From Xylona heveae TC161 (Eukaryota; Ascomycota; Xylonomycetes; Xylonales; Xylonaceae), in NCBI RefSeq assembly GCF_001619985.1, contig NW_017264196.1, forward strand, positions 1,550,001 through 1,614,000: a stretch of DNA of 64,000 nucleotides. The letters are read 5' to 3'. The notes under the pieces are model-generated. The model searched no databases. It was not told the origin of the DNA and was given only the letters and a program-made list of their open reading frames with translations. The position numbers were made by a program, and so were the translations under genes. Shown one piece after another: positions 45,562 through 55,619 of this stretch; positions within the stretch are counted from its first letter, which is position 1; the number at the start of each line of letters is the position of its first letter.

Positions 45562-47604
45562 TCAGGTGGGAAGGTGTCGCCCCTGGTCCTCCATTTGACT
45601 GGCATCTCTCTTCCTAGCCCCTTCTTGCGCAGTGCCCAGACACATTGTTGGGTCTCCCGCGCTCAATGGCGCAGCAGGTGGGTAGAAAATCCCGTTGGAG
45701 ACTGACCACCCTGCCCTGCGCATTTGCTGCCAGCACTCTGCCACCTTAAACCGGACAAGGTCGCCCGCGCTTCTTGCATCCTCTTTGCTATCATGACCCC
45801 TTTCGCCACCAGTCTGAATGAGCCTATGGAGATGCTTCGCCACAAGCATCTTAAGACCGTATCGTATGGGAAGGCCTTTTGGATGGGGATAAAGAAGTAC
45901 TGTGTCAATTATAGATGGGTGGATGATTCGCGTCGCAACGAGATCATTTTCGAGCGCATGGCCGATAAGAGGTGTCTGCGGTGATAAATGCTCGAATAAA
46001 AGAGACCGAGCAGCAGCAGGTGAAGGCACAACTCGGAGAGACGGGGTGGAGGCTTGTAGGTTCCCGGCTTTATGTGAAGCGTTCTTCTCGTAAGGCAAAG
46101 CCGTTGCAAAATGTTCAGGCCATACACCGGAGAAGCGGGAATTGAGATCGAGAATCTCTCCAATTGGTCGAACCAGGACGTCAAGGACCTCCTCACCTCC
46201 AGGCCATGCTGTAAGGGTAAGGCGGATAAGTTCCAGCCCATGAACCGTGTAGCCCATTTCGCAATCAAACCCATATGCCTTTCCAGCTGGAACCTTGGAG
46301 TTAGGTGGGGTCCTTTCGAATTGCAGGACAGATGCAAGTCGTTTTGGATCTGAGATCTTGTAAACATGGGTGTCGGCAACAGAGCAGCCGCTTGAAGTGC
46401 CCACGACTTCATTGCAGCATGTATAAAGCACCTCCGATGGAGCCTTTGTAGCATCCATGCGAGTGCTGGACGGACGAAGTATGCGACCATGATGATATGA
46501 GCATTTTCCTCCAGAAGTCAAGGCACCGTCTGCTTCTCTACGACCGGGAAACACTTGAAAGCGGGTCCTGCAGCGGTCACACTGTTCCCATCCACGAGCA
46601 GACTCAACGCCCTCTTTTGCTGAAGCAATCTCAGCTGGGGTAGGAGGTTCAATGACGTAACCGAATTTTTGCAGGCCATCCTGCTTCGAGAGGAGCCTGG
46701 GAGCAATTGAGAGCTCCTCAGAGGGAGTGAGCCCGGTTTCTATCGGCTTCGGGGCTTTTTGTTCTTCCGGCCCCCTTTGTGCTGCCGCAGTCGACTCCTT
46801 GATAGCTTTGATCCGTGCTTCTTTCCAATCGGTCACCTTTGTCTTCTTGAGATGGACGATTCTCAGCTTTATGACATTGGAGTATACCGAGGGACTTTCA
46901 CGGGCAACCTTTTCTTCTTCATCGAGAGCCATCTTTATCAGATCCTGATCGGACAGAAGCAGAGACTTGGTGTCCGGATCTGAGCTCTGTGCAAGTTCGT
47001 CATTGAGCCTTTTGAGCTGCTCGTGCAGCTTTTGAAGGATGACGGCACGGATGGCATGGGAAGCTGGAGGCTGTGCCAATAGTCTTGGATTCAACGACTC
47101 TTCCACGACGCGCTTTGGGCTTGCCACAGAAGCAGACTTGGGGACGGCAACTGGCTTCTGCTGCTCCTTTCCACGATTTGCCTTTATTTCATTTGAGAGT
47201 GCAGAATTCCGGCGAGGCGGTGGTGAAATTGGTCTAGTGGAAGATGCAAGCGACGGTTTTGTCTTTTGCTGCAATTTGATATTGGACTTGGAGTCATGCC
47301 TTGCATCATCGGCTGACGGCCGAGCAAGGTCAGCTGGTTTCTCTCTGATAGGTCTTCTGGAATCATTCGATTCGGCTGAAAGTATTGAATCAGCTTTCTC
47401 CACACGCCTTCTTTTACGTTGATCGCTCGTTTCTCCCGAAGCTTGTACAGTCTCATTTCCTCCTGAAACAGGGTCAGTTGCCGAGCTTGAAGGTTGAGAA
47501 GCATCTTCCTCCTTGGGTTTATGGAGGAAAATGCAATTTGGTAAAAGGCATGCGGTAGCTTCCGGACATGGAATTTCTCGGAAAAGTCCAATGGAAGCAA
47601 ACAT
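45562..47604 (-). CDS. rex3: RNA exonuclease 3 (Rex3, DEDDh family)
   Basis: Single exon of 680 aa. In yeast Rex3 takes part in 3'-end maturation of RNase MRP RNA and other small RNAs. The N-terminus has a CCCH-like zinc motif (CPEATACLLPNCIFLH, about residues 13-28). A long, charged, low-complexity and helical region follows. A Cys/His cluster at about 342-412 (CDRCRTRF; CSYHH; YTCCNEVV, then C and H) is typical of Rex-type exonucleases. The DEDDh nuclease domain starts at YGFDCEMGYT (Asp447, Glu449), continues with the GHALENDL block (third acidic residue), and ends at HDSKEDA, which carries the catalytic His and the last Asp. I chose ATG 47604 because MFASIGLFREIPCP is the usual family start; an in-frame ATG lies 42 nt upstream (47646). 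Confidence 0.92.
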   Translation of the reverse strand: MFASIGLFREIPCPEATACLLPNCIFLHKPKEEDASQPSSSATDPVSGGNETVQASGETSDQRKRRRVEKADSILSAESNDSRRPIREKPADLARPSADDARHDSKSNIKLQQKTKPSLASSTRPISPPPRRNSALSNEIKANRGKEQQKPVAVPKSASVASPKRVVEESLNPRLLAQPPASHAIRAVILQKLHEQLKRLNDELAQSSDPDTKSLLLSDQDLIKMALDEEEKVARESPSVYSNVIKLRIVHLKKTKVTDWKEARIKAIKESTAAAQRGPEEQKAPKPIETGLTPSEELSIAPRLLSKQDGLQKFGYVIEPPTPAEIASAKEGVESARGWEQCDRCRTRFQVFPGRREADGALTSGGKCSYHHGRILRPSSTRMDATKAPSEVLYTCCNEVVGTSSGCSVADTHVYKISDPKRLASVLQFERTPPNSKVPAGKAYGFDCEMGYTVHGLELIRLTLTAWPGGEEVLDVLVRPIGEILDLNSRFSGVWPEHFATALPYEKNASHKAGNLQASTPSLRVVPSPAAARSLLFEHLSPQTPLIGHALENDLVATRIIHPSIIDTVLLYPHPKGLPIRYGLKMLVAKHLHRLIQTGGERGHDSKEDARSAGDLVRFKVAECWQQMRRAGWSVSNGIFYPPAAPLSAGDPTMCLGTAQEGARKRDASQMEDQGRHLPT

Positions 47605-48566
47605 GATGGAAGAGGAAATTGGGGCACGTGCTGAGACCAAGATCAATACATGAAGCTAATGAGAAATGACTTTGTCCATAGCCAAGGGGAGATTCCAAAA
47701 ACAGGCTAGGCAATGCATGAATGGACAAAGGTGAGTTTCTTCATGAGCTTCTAGTTTGTTTTTAGTCTCTCATATCCGCAAATTACCACTGACGAGTCGG
47801 TATTGGGTGTCGATTGTTGTCATGGAATTCAAAGTTGAGGTCTATGGCTAGCAAAGGTCATGTTTAATGGCAAGCGGCGGAATTTTCCGCGACAAGGAAA
47901 GCAAGCAAATTAAGTGCCAGGGTGAAAGAGGGGAGAATATAATGATATAATTTAAATTCCGACAAATCAGTAATTATCGAAGCAAACAGTTATCGTTGGA
48001 AGTGGCTTTGTAGGTGGTTTTATTGCCTACACACTTTCACATATGTCTGCCAATCTTCAGGTTTCGAAGTGAACGAAAATAAGGTCTCAAAGCACCGCTA
48101 CGGTACCCTACAGTACTCTTTTCATCCTCAGCTAAGAGTGATACCACCTTTTTCTAACTTAGTTACCTATAGGTAGTTATGGGTTCATTCTTAAGCACCT
48201 ATAAAGGGAGTGATGGGGTGACACTAAGGCGAGATTAAGGTGCAGCTGGCCCCCCTCTTGCCCCATCCCGGATTAATTCTCATCTCGTATCTTTGACGTT
48301 CCGACCCAAGTCCCAGGGTTTATTCGACCTTACTACGGTAACTTTTTCTCTAGCTTGAGTCAATCCTGACCGCGTGGCTGCAGCGCATGTCCTCCGTCAT
48401 TCGTCTCACCTGCCACAACAAACGAAAACAGGAGATAAGAGCGTCTGCTCATCATTCCCTATCATTTAAATCGCGTTGCATTCCCGGCGCCCCAAGGGAA
48501 AATAGAAAAGAGGCCCATTTGCTTAAAAGACAACGGCAATCACTGTATCATCGTCACCGGGCGATC
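47605..48566. promoter_or_regulatory. Divergent upstream region between Rex3 and the ROG1-like lipase gene
   Basis: 962 bp between two start codons pointing apart. It contains a TTACCTATAGGTAGTTA element (near 48165-48178), again of the CCTA/TAGG type. The frame of the first lipase exon is open back to ATG 48387, but that sequence does not look like protein. Confidence 0.55.
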
Positions 48567-50661
48567 ATGATGAAGTTTATGCGTGCTCTGGTTGACCGGC
48601 TTTCCTCTACTGGTAAGTCTTCACCTGCCACCCCATTACGCCAACCCTATCGTCACGGAGGGAGAGCTTTACGGAGGCATTGCGGGTACCTGAACCCCAA
48701 GTTTGATCCCAGAGGGTTTTCCTATTCTTCTCCGATAAGCTTCCCACGCCCTATATTCGCATTCCACATCCTCTTCTTCCCCTCTTTTCTTCTCCTGTAG
48801 TAGACAATACACACAACATACACACAGCGGCCCCTTCACCCTTTCCCAGTCGAGTTTGTTTTCCCAGTTGCCCACCACGTTACCATTCTCATTGTCGAGT
48901 ATAGACCGCTCTGTTGTCCTCTCCGATCCCTCGGTGGATGCAGCAGAGCGGGTCGCAGATGACGATCGCCGCCAGGCCGACCATCTCTGCGTGCTGGTCC
49001 ATGGGTAAGTCGATGAATTATTGTATATGTCGTTCATTAAACAATCTACTAACGCTTCTCCATCAGTCTCTGGGGGAATCCCAAGCATCTTTCCTACCTG
49101 GCGTCAAGCCTCCGGGAAAAGTACCCGCCTTCCCAGGTCCATCTCTTGGTTGTCAAACGAAACGCTGGCAGTTTCACGTATGATGGCATTGAGGTTGGCG
49201 GGGAACGTGTCGCTCAAGAAATTGAGGATACATTGGAGAACCTGGCAAGGGATGGCCAAACCATCAGAAAAATCAGTGTCATTGGTTACTCCCTCGGTGG
49301 CCTGGTGGCCAGATATGCGATCGGCCTGCTGCATTCAAAGGGTTACTTTGACAAGATTGAACCCATGGTAAGTCTCCAGTTTTTTTTTTGGGGGTCTCTA
49401 CGAAATATTTGTGAGAACCATATATGTTGCATTTCTCCAAGCCACTATCATTAGTAAAAGCGGACTTGGCGGTTGCCAAGAGCTCGCGCTGACCGCCTGC
49501 TATCTCTTAACCTGGATCATCCACCACCTCCTGTAACATGTCAAAAGTGAAGCGACTATAGCATGGTGCTGACTTGTTCCTTGTTAGAACTTTACAACGT
49601 TTGCTACCCCTCATCTTGGCGTGCGTACGCCATTGCTCGGGTTCCATAACCATCTCTGGAACGTACTTGGGGCTCGAACCCTGTCCGTGTCGGGCCGTCA
49701 GCTCTTCACCATTGATTCATTCCGTAACACTGGGCGCCCGCTCCTCTCAGTGCTCGCTGACCCCGACAGCCTCTTTATCCATGCTCTTGCCAAGTTCAAA
49801 AACCGAAGCCTCTACTCGAACATTGTCAACGATCGTTCTGCAGTCTTCTACACCACCTGCATTTCCCGTATAGATCCCTTCTCGGACCTTTCCGCGGTGA
49901 AGGTGAACTATCTCAAGGGATATGAACCGGTCCTTGTAGACCCCAGCGATCCAGTGTCCCATAATGATGATACCCAGCTCCCCACCTTTTACGGAAGGCT
50001 TGCAGGGGGGAGTCACAAACTCGTGAAATTGTTGCCCACCTCTCTCGTTCTCTTCATCCTGATTCCTTTGGGCACCATTCTCTTTCTCCTCAATTCGGCC
50101 ATTCAATCCGTGAGAAGTCGTCAGCGGATCCGGCTGCATGAGGAATGCAAGGCTGGCATGTTCAGCAGCTACCGCATCCCCCTCATTGTCGAAGATGTCC
50201 AGAACGCCGTCGAAGAAGTCTACGAGGATCTGAACAATACACAAAGCCAGAAATATCTCCCGGCCGGGTCCGAGGAGGTCGCCTCAAGCGTAGAGACCTC
50301 TCCTTATGCCAAAGGCATGACGGAAGACAAGCGTTTGATCCTGATTGACGGTCCGCCAAAGGACTCGGATTCGATGAGTGTCATCTCCGAGAAGACTGTC
50401 TCCTTGGATGACAGCGACTCAAGCACTTTATTATTGAACAACAAGCCCTCGCCCAGACTGACGGAGTTTCCGACCCTTGCTCTGACCGAAGCTCAATTCG
50501 CAATGATTCAAGCGCTCGATAATGTCGGCTTCAAGAAATATCCCGTGCACATTCACAAGGTCATGCACAGCCATGCTGCTATTATTGTCCGAATGCCCAA
50601 GAAGGGCTTTGAAGAAGGCAAATTAGTTGCCAAGCACTGGCTCAGCGAGTTTGAGGCTTGA
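48567..50661 (+). CDS. ROG1-like serine lipase/esterase (DUF676) with C-terminal membrane segment
   Basis: Exons 48905-49004, 49067-49367 and 49588-50661 are well supported (introns 62 and 220 bp). Joins give CVLVHG|LWGNPKHLSYL and IEPM|NFTTFATPHLGVR. A small first exon 48567-48612 (MMKFMRALVDRLSST) joined by a 292-bp intron keeps phase and gives 506 aa. It is plausible but the weakest part of the model, because the acceptor (GAGTATAG) is poor. The alpha/beta-hydrolase fold shows the oxyanion-side HG motif and the nucleophile elbow GYSLGG (Ser about 124). The His is probably in HKVMHSHAAII near the end. A hydrophobic segment (about 299-321, LVLFILIPLGTILFLL) suggests a membrane anchor. Yeast relatives (Rog1, and Lpl1 on lipid droplets) act on glycerolipids; the substrate here is unknown. 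Confidence 0.88.
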
Positions 50662-51772
50662 GAAAGCACCACATGCCCCAAAGCGCCAACAGAAGAAATC
50701 CCCCTACCGCAGATTCTCTCATTACTATCCCAACCTTACATGAACTGCACTACCCCCCCCAAAAAAAGGGAAACAAGAGAAATAGCAACAACGAAGGAGA
50801 CACGGTAGACCAAGTCCATTGTATTTCAATCTGCACATCTCCAAGGAGGGAGTTTCTGCGTAGTGACTTATATCATTACTACGAACGGAGTTGCAGGACT
50901 AAGAGGAGCCTTTTGCATATTTGCATATCCTGAGCGTTCTAGCCCTTTTATTTTTCCTTTTCGTCGTTTCATTTTTTTTCCCCTCTCTCTTTCCTTTTCT
51001 TGTTGGCTCTTTTTTTTTTATCGCGTTACACTGCATAGCATTGCGGAGTATTATCTCTTTTTTAACCCTCTCTATCACTCTCTCTCCTCTTTTACCCTTG
51101 GTATTCTTGCAGATACCCTCATGGGTGGCTTCTTCTTAGGTTCGACTGAGATTCTAGCTTTTGTGCTGCTTTCTGCTCACAACATCTTTCGGGGCGCTAA
51201 TAGACTTTTGCCGCATCGCTTTGTTTCGGCTTTTTTTTTGTACGTCTCTTTCCTTTTCAGTTTACCTTTTTTCCTGGCTCATCGCGTGGAGTTTAGCTGA
51301 AGCCATGGAGAGCCCTACCTGTGTTTGGGAGGGAAACGGAGGGGCTGGGAATGGGAATGGAGAGGATAAATATCTAACAAGAAATAAAAAAAAAAGGATG
51401 AAATGTAAATTGGGAAAAGTACAGTGACCTCGCAACATAATGTGATTCATACCGTGAGAAAGATGGGATTTTGATTCATATCATACGTTTCGTATAATTG
51501 AAAATAATAGAAATGACCATTTGAATGAGTATAACATATATAACATACAGTTGGTTTTTGGAGGAACGGTATACGCAGATGACACAACACCGGAAAAAGA
51601 AAAAGGGAAAGTAACAATGAAGTGAGATATAGGAAATGAGGTGATTGAACAAAGATATGATGATATATTGCGTCTTCTTAGCCCATGGTTTCCCTTTTTC
51701 GAATTTTTATTTTTTGAAATAAAATAAATAATAAAAAGGTAATGGCTGCCGTCCCGAGATGATGATGATATT
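50662..51772. other. Convergent 3' flanks, strongly T-rich on the plus strand
   Basis: 1.1 kb between the lipase stop and the mannosyltransferase stop. A T/C-rich stretch at about 50940-51260 yields a 145-codon Phe/Leu/Ser-rich frame, which I regard as compositional. Confidence 0.6.
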
Positions 51773-52995
51773 CTATTCGTTGTAATGGTAAACCTGTAGC
51801 GGCACACAGTGGTCAGTGCATGCAGATTGAGGACAGAGAAGGGAGAAGCGTAAATCAGTAGAGGGAGGGGAGGGGAACGTACAAAGTAATTAGGCAGGCC
51901 ATAGCTCTGATAATTCAGGCGTTTGGCCATGCGAGCAAAACCTTCCGTCTCAATGAGATGATAGAATGGAAAGGGGGGAAACATGGCGCCATCACGGTGG
52001 ACCTCAGCTTTGACCAGCAAGGCCGTGCCACCGACACCGTCGAGAGACATAATGGACGAAGGGTCGCCATTCAGGTCGGCGAGCTTGGCCATTAGGGTCC
52101 GGTAGGTTGCCATTTCCGAGTACCCTTCGAGCAGGATGTCGTCTTTGCCCATTTTGGAGGCGAGATTCTGCGCCGTGCCGCTGTCCACCCACGAATTGTA
52201 GTCATATGGACGCACGTCCATGGCGCCCTTGTCCTTGTTGTAGTATCGCTGGTAGCAATTGGGCACGATAATGGGTTTGTCGTGGCGGGCAAGGTCCTGG
52301 ATGAGCGTGGGCGGGGTCTCGACAATGTCCGAGTCGAGCCAGAGAATCCAGGCCGAGGACGGGCCGAGGGTGGTGAAGAGGAGGGAGTTGCGCGCCTGGG
52401 CCATGGCTGCTCGGCGGGCCTTTTGGTTCTCTAGCTTGTGTCTCTCGGATTCATCTTGAGATTGCAAGGGCGGGTCAAAGTCCTGACGCAGAATGGTGAT
52501 GCTGGCAAACCGCTTCTTCTCTGGTCCCGATTGAGTCTTTGCAATCTCAGCCTGCAGCGCAGCGGTCGCGGCGTTGCCCTCGCGCGTCTTGGGGATGATG
52601 AAGCCCAGGGAGATGAGATCGTGAGGGTAATCCAAGTTGAGAATGTTATCCCAATATCCTTGATAGAATCTCGCAAGTGGTGTCAGGATGTGCACCGTTT
52701 CGCGGTTGCCCACTGGATCGCTTGATGTCGTGAGGCTGTCCAATTTGTAATGGACAACAGGCGGAGGTGCTCGTTGATCATCTGGCACGGAGGCCTGTTT
52801 CAAAAAGGGCGAGGTGGGCGGGGAAAGCGGGTGTTCAGCTGCGCTAAAGTGTTGCGCTTTTGCGGCGGCGGCAGATGTAGTGTTGCCGGTTCGTGATGGT
52901 GAGAGGATGAAGAAGAGGAAGCCCAGGGTCAAGAGGGCGGCGAGCAGGAGGGTGACGGGGTTCGACCGCCGAAACGAACGTCCTTTCGGCACCAT
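51773..52995 (-). CDS. MNN9/VAN1/ANP1-family Golgi alpha-mannosyltransferase
   Basis: Two exons, 52995-51883 and 51793-51773, with an 88-bp intron. The last exon is only 21 nt and gives LPNYF|VYHYNE, the usual C-terminus of this family. Product is 377 aa. It is a type II membrane protein: a short basic N-tail, a membrane anchor at about residues 14-33 (PVTLLLAALLTLGFLFFIL), a Ser/Pro-rich stem, then the catalytic domain. The DxD-type motif is in LWLDSDIVETPP, and VHILTPLARFYQGYW is typical of the family. Members form the Golgi complexes (M-Pol I and II) that extend the alpha-1,6-mannan backbone of N-glycans. I cannot tell which of the three paralogue types this is. Without the last splice the frame would stay open to 51481, giving an unrelated tail of about 130 residues. 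Confidence 0.93.
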
Positions 52996-54638
52996 GCCGA
53001 CGGTGTTTTGGTGAGGAGAGGGGCAAGCCTACCTCGAGGCGCCCTAATCACTTGAGATGATCCTTTTTGTGATAAAAATGTCTGTTGTCAGCTAGGTATT
53101 CTGGAATTTTCGTGGTGGTAGTCGCTTCTTTTGGCTTTCCGTCAGCCAAGAGATCAGAGCTTCGAGGCTTCGCGGGTGCGGTTTGCTAGGTGTCAGGGAC
53201 CGCTGAGAAACATTGCAGGCAGAAAATCGTGTCGTACCAAGATGAACAATTCCAAAGAGGTTGAATTCCTATGCACTGAAGCTGGCGCAACCTCTGTACG
53301 CAAAAGGAAAATTCGCAGTGAAGCCTCAGGGAGCAGCGCTCAGTCAGTTTGGGGACGAGGATGTCGGGGCAGTCGAGAGTTGGACGAATCCAGAATGGCT
53401 TCCTTTTGGGGCTCCTGAGACGCAACGTCGCCCTCCATTTACCGAACCCCGGGAGCGCTAATCCTAAAACGACAGATTACCAGATGTTTGCTTTGGGGTC
53501 ACAGCGAGCTAGTCACTCACTGTATCAAGCAATAGTAATTTTCAAATTATTTGAAAACGATTCAGTAACCCTAAGAGGGCATTTTCCAAAGAAAATTAAT
53601 CATGATGTCAAAAAAATCGCAGGTTTGATTGCAGGTGTGTTCTTTGAAGTGCTTCACGTTTGATCTGCGGGGGGGGGGGGGATTGCGACGCTTCGCCGCG
53701 TCGCTCCGATCCACAAATCTTGGGGGGTTTCTAGCCTCCTAGGGTTTCCAAGGTGCCCCAGCTTCTTTCAAACCCCTGACCACTCCACGTCTCAGCATTG
53801 CTGTGGTATAGTCGTCGGAAGTCTACCGTATAACTAATGCTATCATCCCGTACATGTATCAACAACCACAAACCGAATACGAAATCAAGCCTCACATCGT
53901 ATCAAAGTTTTCTAAATCTAGCATTTCCAGCCTCTAATCGATCAGGTGCACCAGAAAGACTTTGGCCCCAGCCGAGAAATCTTCTCGATCAACTTAAATC
54001 GCACATTATAGGAGCCGAACAATACTTTTGTTCTTTATCTTTTGCGTCATTGAGGCTTGTCAAGAGCAAAATAGAAACGGATCTGATTCTAATTACCAGA
54101 AATATTTTCCGAATGAGCAAAGACAAGACATTCGTCCACTACGTTGAGCAGAGATGAGACTATTCTGCAATGATTATCGGACAAAAAGAAACATTGTAAT
54201 GTAAAAACAGCAAGAGGTGATGCCAGGGGGAGAACATTCTGGTGCAAAACAAAACGTCACAAGCTAGGAAACAAGAGTATGCGAGGAATAAAGAGTACGA
54301 ATTGCAAGCGATTTGGCGGGTATCGACATCTGATAGATGAGCAAAGATCAGAATGTAAAAAGAGCAATGAATTCGATGACGATAAACACCATCAATGCAG
54401 TCAACGCTGAAGATGAACATGGATCGACAATAAAGCCCAGCAGGTAGAACAACTGAAAACTCCTGACCCCCCCGTTCCCGGATAAGCGTGACAATCTAAC
54501 GCCCTCGAACAGCAAGCAAATTGATCAGGCATTCGTGAGTTGCAACTGAAATAAACGAAGCGATGCTTCAAGCGGAAGCTGGCATATTGGACAGCCGGCA
54601 GAACGACCAGCCCGTTTTGCAAGCTTTGACAAACAAAT
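52996..54638. other. Intergenic, mannosyltransferase upstream region; no gene seen
   Basis: 1.6 kb containing the promoter of the mannosyltransferase gene and the 3' flank of the low-complexity protein gene. It includes a run of 13 G (53669-53681). No supported coding sequence. Confidence 0.55.
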
Positions 54639-55619
54639 CTAATCCTCCCAAATGGTCTCCAAGTCCAGATCACCTCGTCTCTCGGCACCACATACACTCC
54701 ATCGCTTTCTCTTGTCCCGGGAACCATAGAAGCCAAAGGAACCGAGCCCCCCTTTGCTGAACGCAATTGAATCAGAGGCGCTCCTTTGCTCTGGCCCCGT
54801 GTTGGCCGCATCCGAAGCCTCTGCTGCCGCCTTCAACTTGGCCAGGTTTTCTGCTTCAAGTGCAGCCTCTTCTGCAGCAGGTGAGTCTGGAATTGTTTCG
54901 AGGCTGGATATACTCGGGCTGCGTGAACGCGCAGAGGTGGGTGTCGAGGGCAGGGACGAAGATGAGAAAGACATATTGAAATTGTAATCTTTGGGGTATG
55001 ATTCATTAAATTTCGTAGGTGCAATAAGCGGTGAGGATGATGCAGAGGTCGAAGTACTGGGAGCAGCTCCACCCTGTGCAAGCGGGTTGAGCGGCGAAGA
55101 TGGCCTACGTCGACGCGGAAATGTGTTTCCTGATTTGACGTGGGCGGATGGCGCGTTCAAAAAAGAGTCTGATCGGCAAGTTGACCTCGGAATATGATCT
55201 GCGTCCAACCCTTGGGCAGGATAATCCCCAGCATTTGTATGAGTTGGGCTCTGAGAATGACTCCGGAGGCGGCTGAGGGAACCGAGTGGACTTGGTGGAT
55301 GGTGTAAGTCCTCCGGGAGAACCCTTCCTCCAGAATCGACCCCCGGTAGAGAATGGGCCCTGGTCATTGGAGTACCCAGCGGACTATGGGAAGACTGCGA
55401 CCGCAGATGGCTTCGTGCATAAGGGGAGCGATTACGAGGACGAAGTGGTAGGAATTCTTGTCGAACCCGAGAGAGAGAATCAGGCTCTGTAGGCTCAGTA
55501 GATCTGCGTGCGATGGTCGGCATCAGAAGAGGGCTGTTCGGCACACGCTCATTCGCCGTAGAATCTTGGGCCGACGCCTCTGCGCCGACATCCATGTGAG
55601 CAGACTGGACCTCAGACAT
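54639..55619 (-). CDS. Low-complexity protein with distinctive acidic C-terminal tail, function unknown
   Basis: A single open frame of 326 aa with no splice needed. It is Ser/Pro/Arg-rich and probably disordered over most of its length, with many S-P and R-S-x-S sites that could be phosphorylated. Residues about 230-270 form a short Ala/Glu-rich helix (EEAALEAENLAKLKAAAEA). The last approximately 24 residues (KRKRWSVCGAERRGDLD, then LETIWED) look ordered and unlike the rest. I recall this ending from ascomycete proteins annotated as 'basic proline-rich', but I cannot verify that here. No catalytic motif, signal peptide or membrane segment is visible. It lies between the mannosyltransferase and FacB-like genes on the same strand. 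Whether the start is at 55619 or at the Met eight residues later (55595) is not settled. Confidence 0.75.
   Translation of the reverse strand: MSEVQSAHMDVGAEASAQDSTANERVPNSPLLMPTIARRSTEPTEPDSLSRVRQEFLPLRPRNRSPYARSHLRSQSSHSPLGTPMTRAHSLPGVDSGGRVLPEDLHHPPSPLGSLSRLRSHSQSPTHTNAGDYPAQGLDADHIPRSTCRSDSFLNAPSAHVKSGNTFPRRRRPSSPLNPLAQGGAAPSTSTSASSSPLIAPTKFNESYPKDYNFNMSFSSSSLPSTPTSARSRSPSISSLETIPDSPAAEEAALEAENLAKLKAAAEASDAANTGPEQRSASDSIAFSKGGLGSFGFYGSRDKRKRWSVCGAERRGDLDLETIWED

Noticed and set aside
50863-51300. 145-codon hydrophobic frame that looks like a membrane protein
   Set aside because: It lies in a strongly T-rich stretch between two converging genes. Phe/Leu/Ser richness follows directly from composition, and a second phase is open too.
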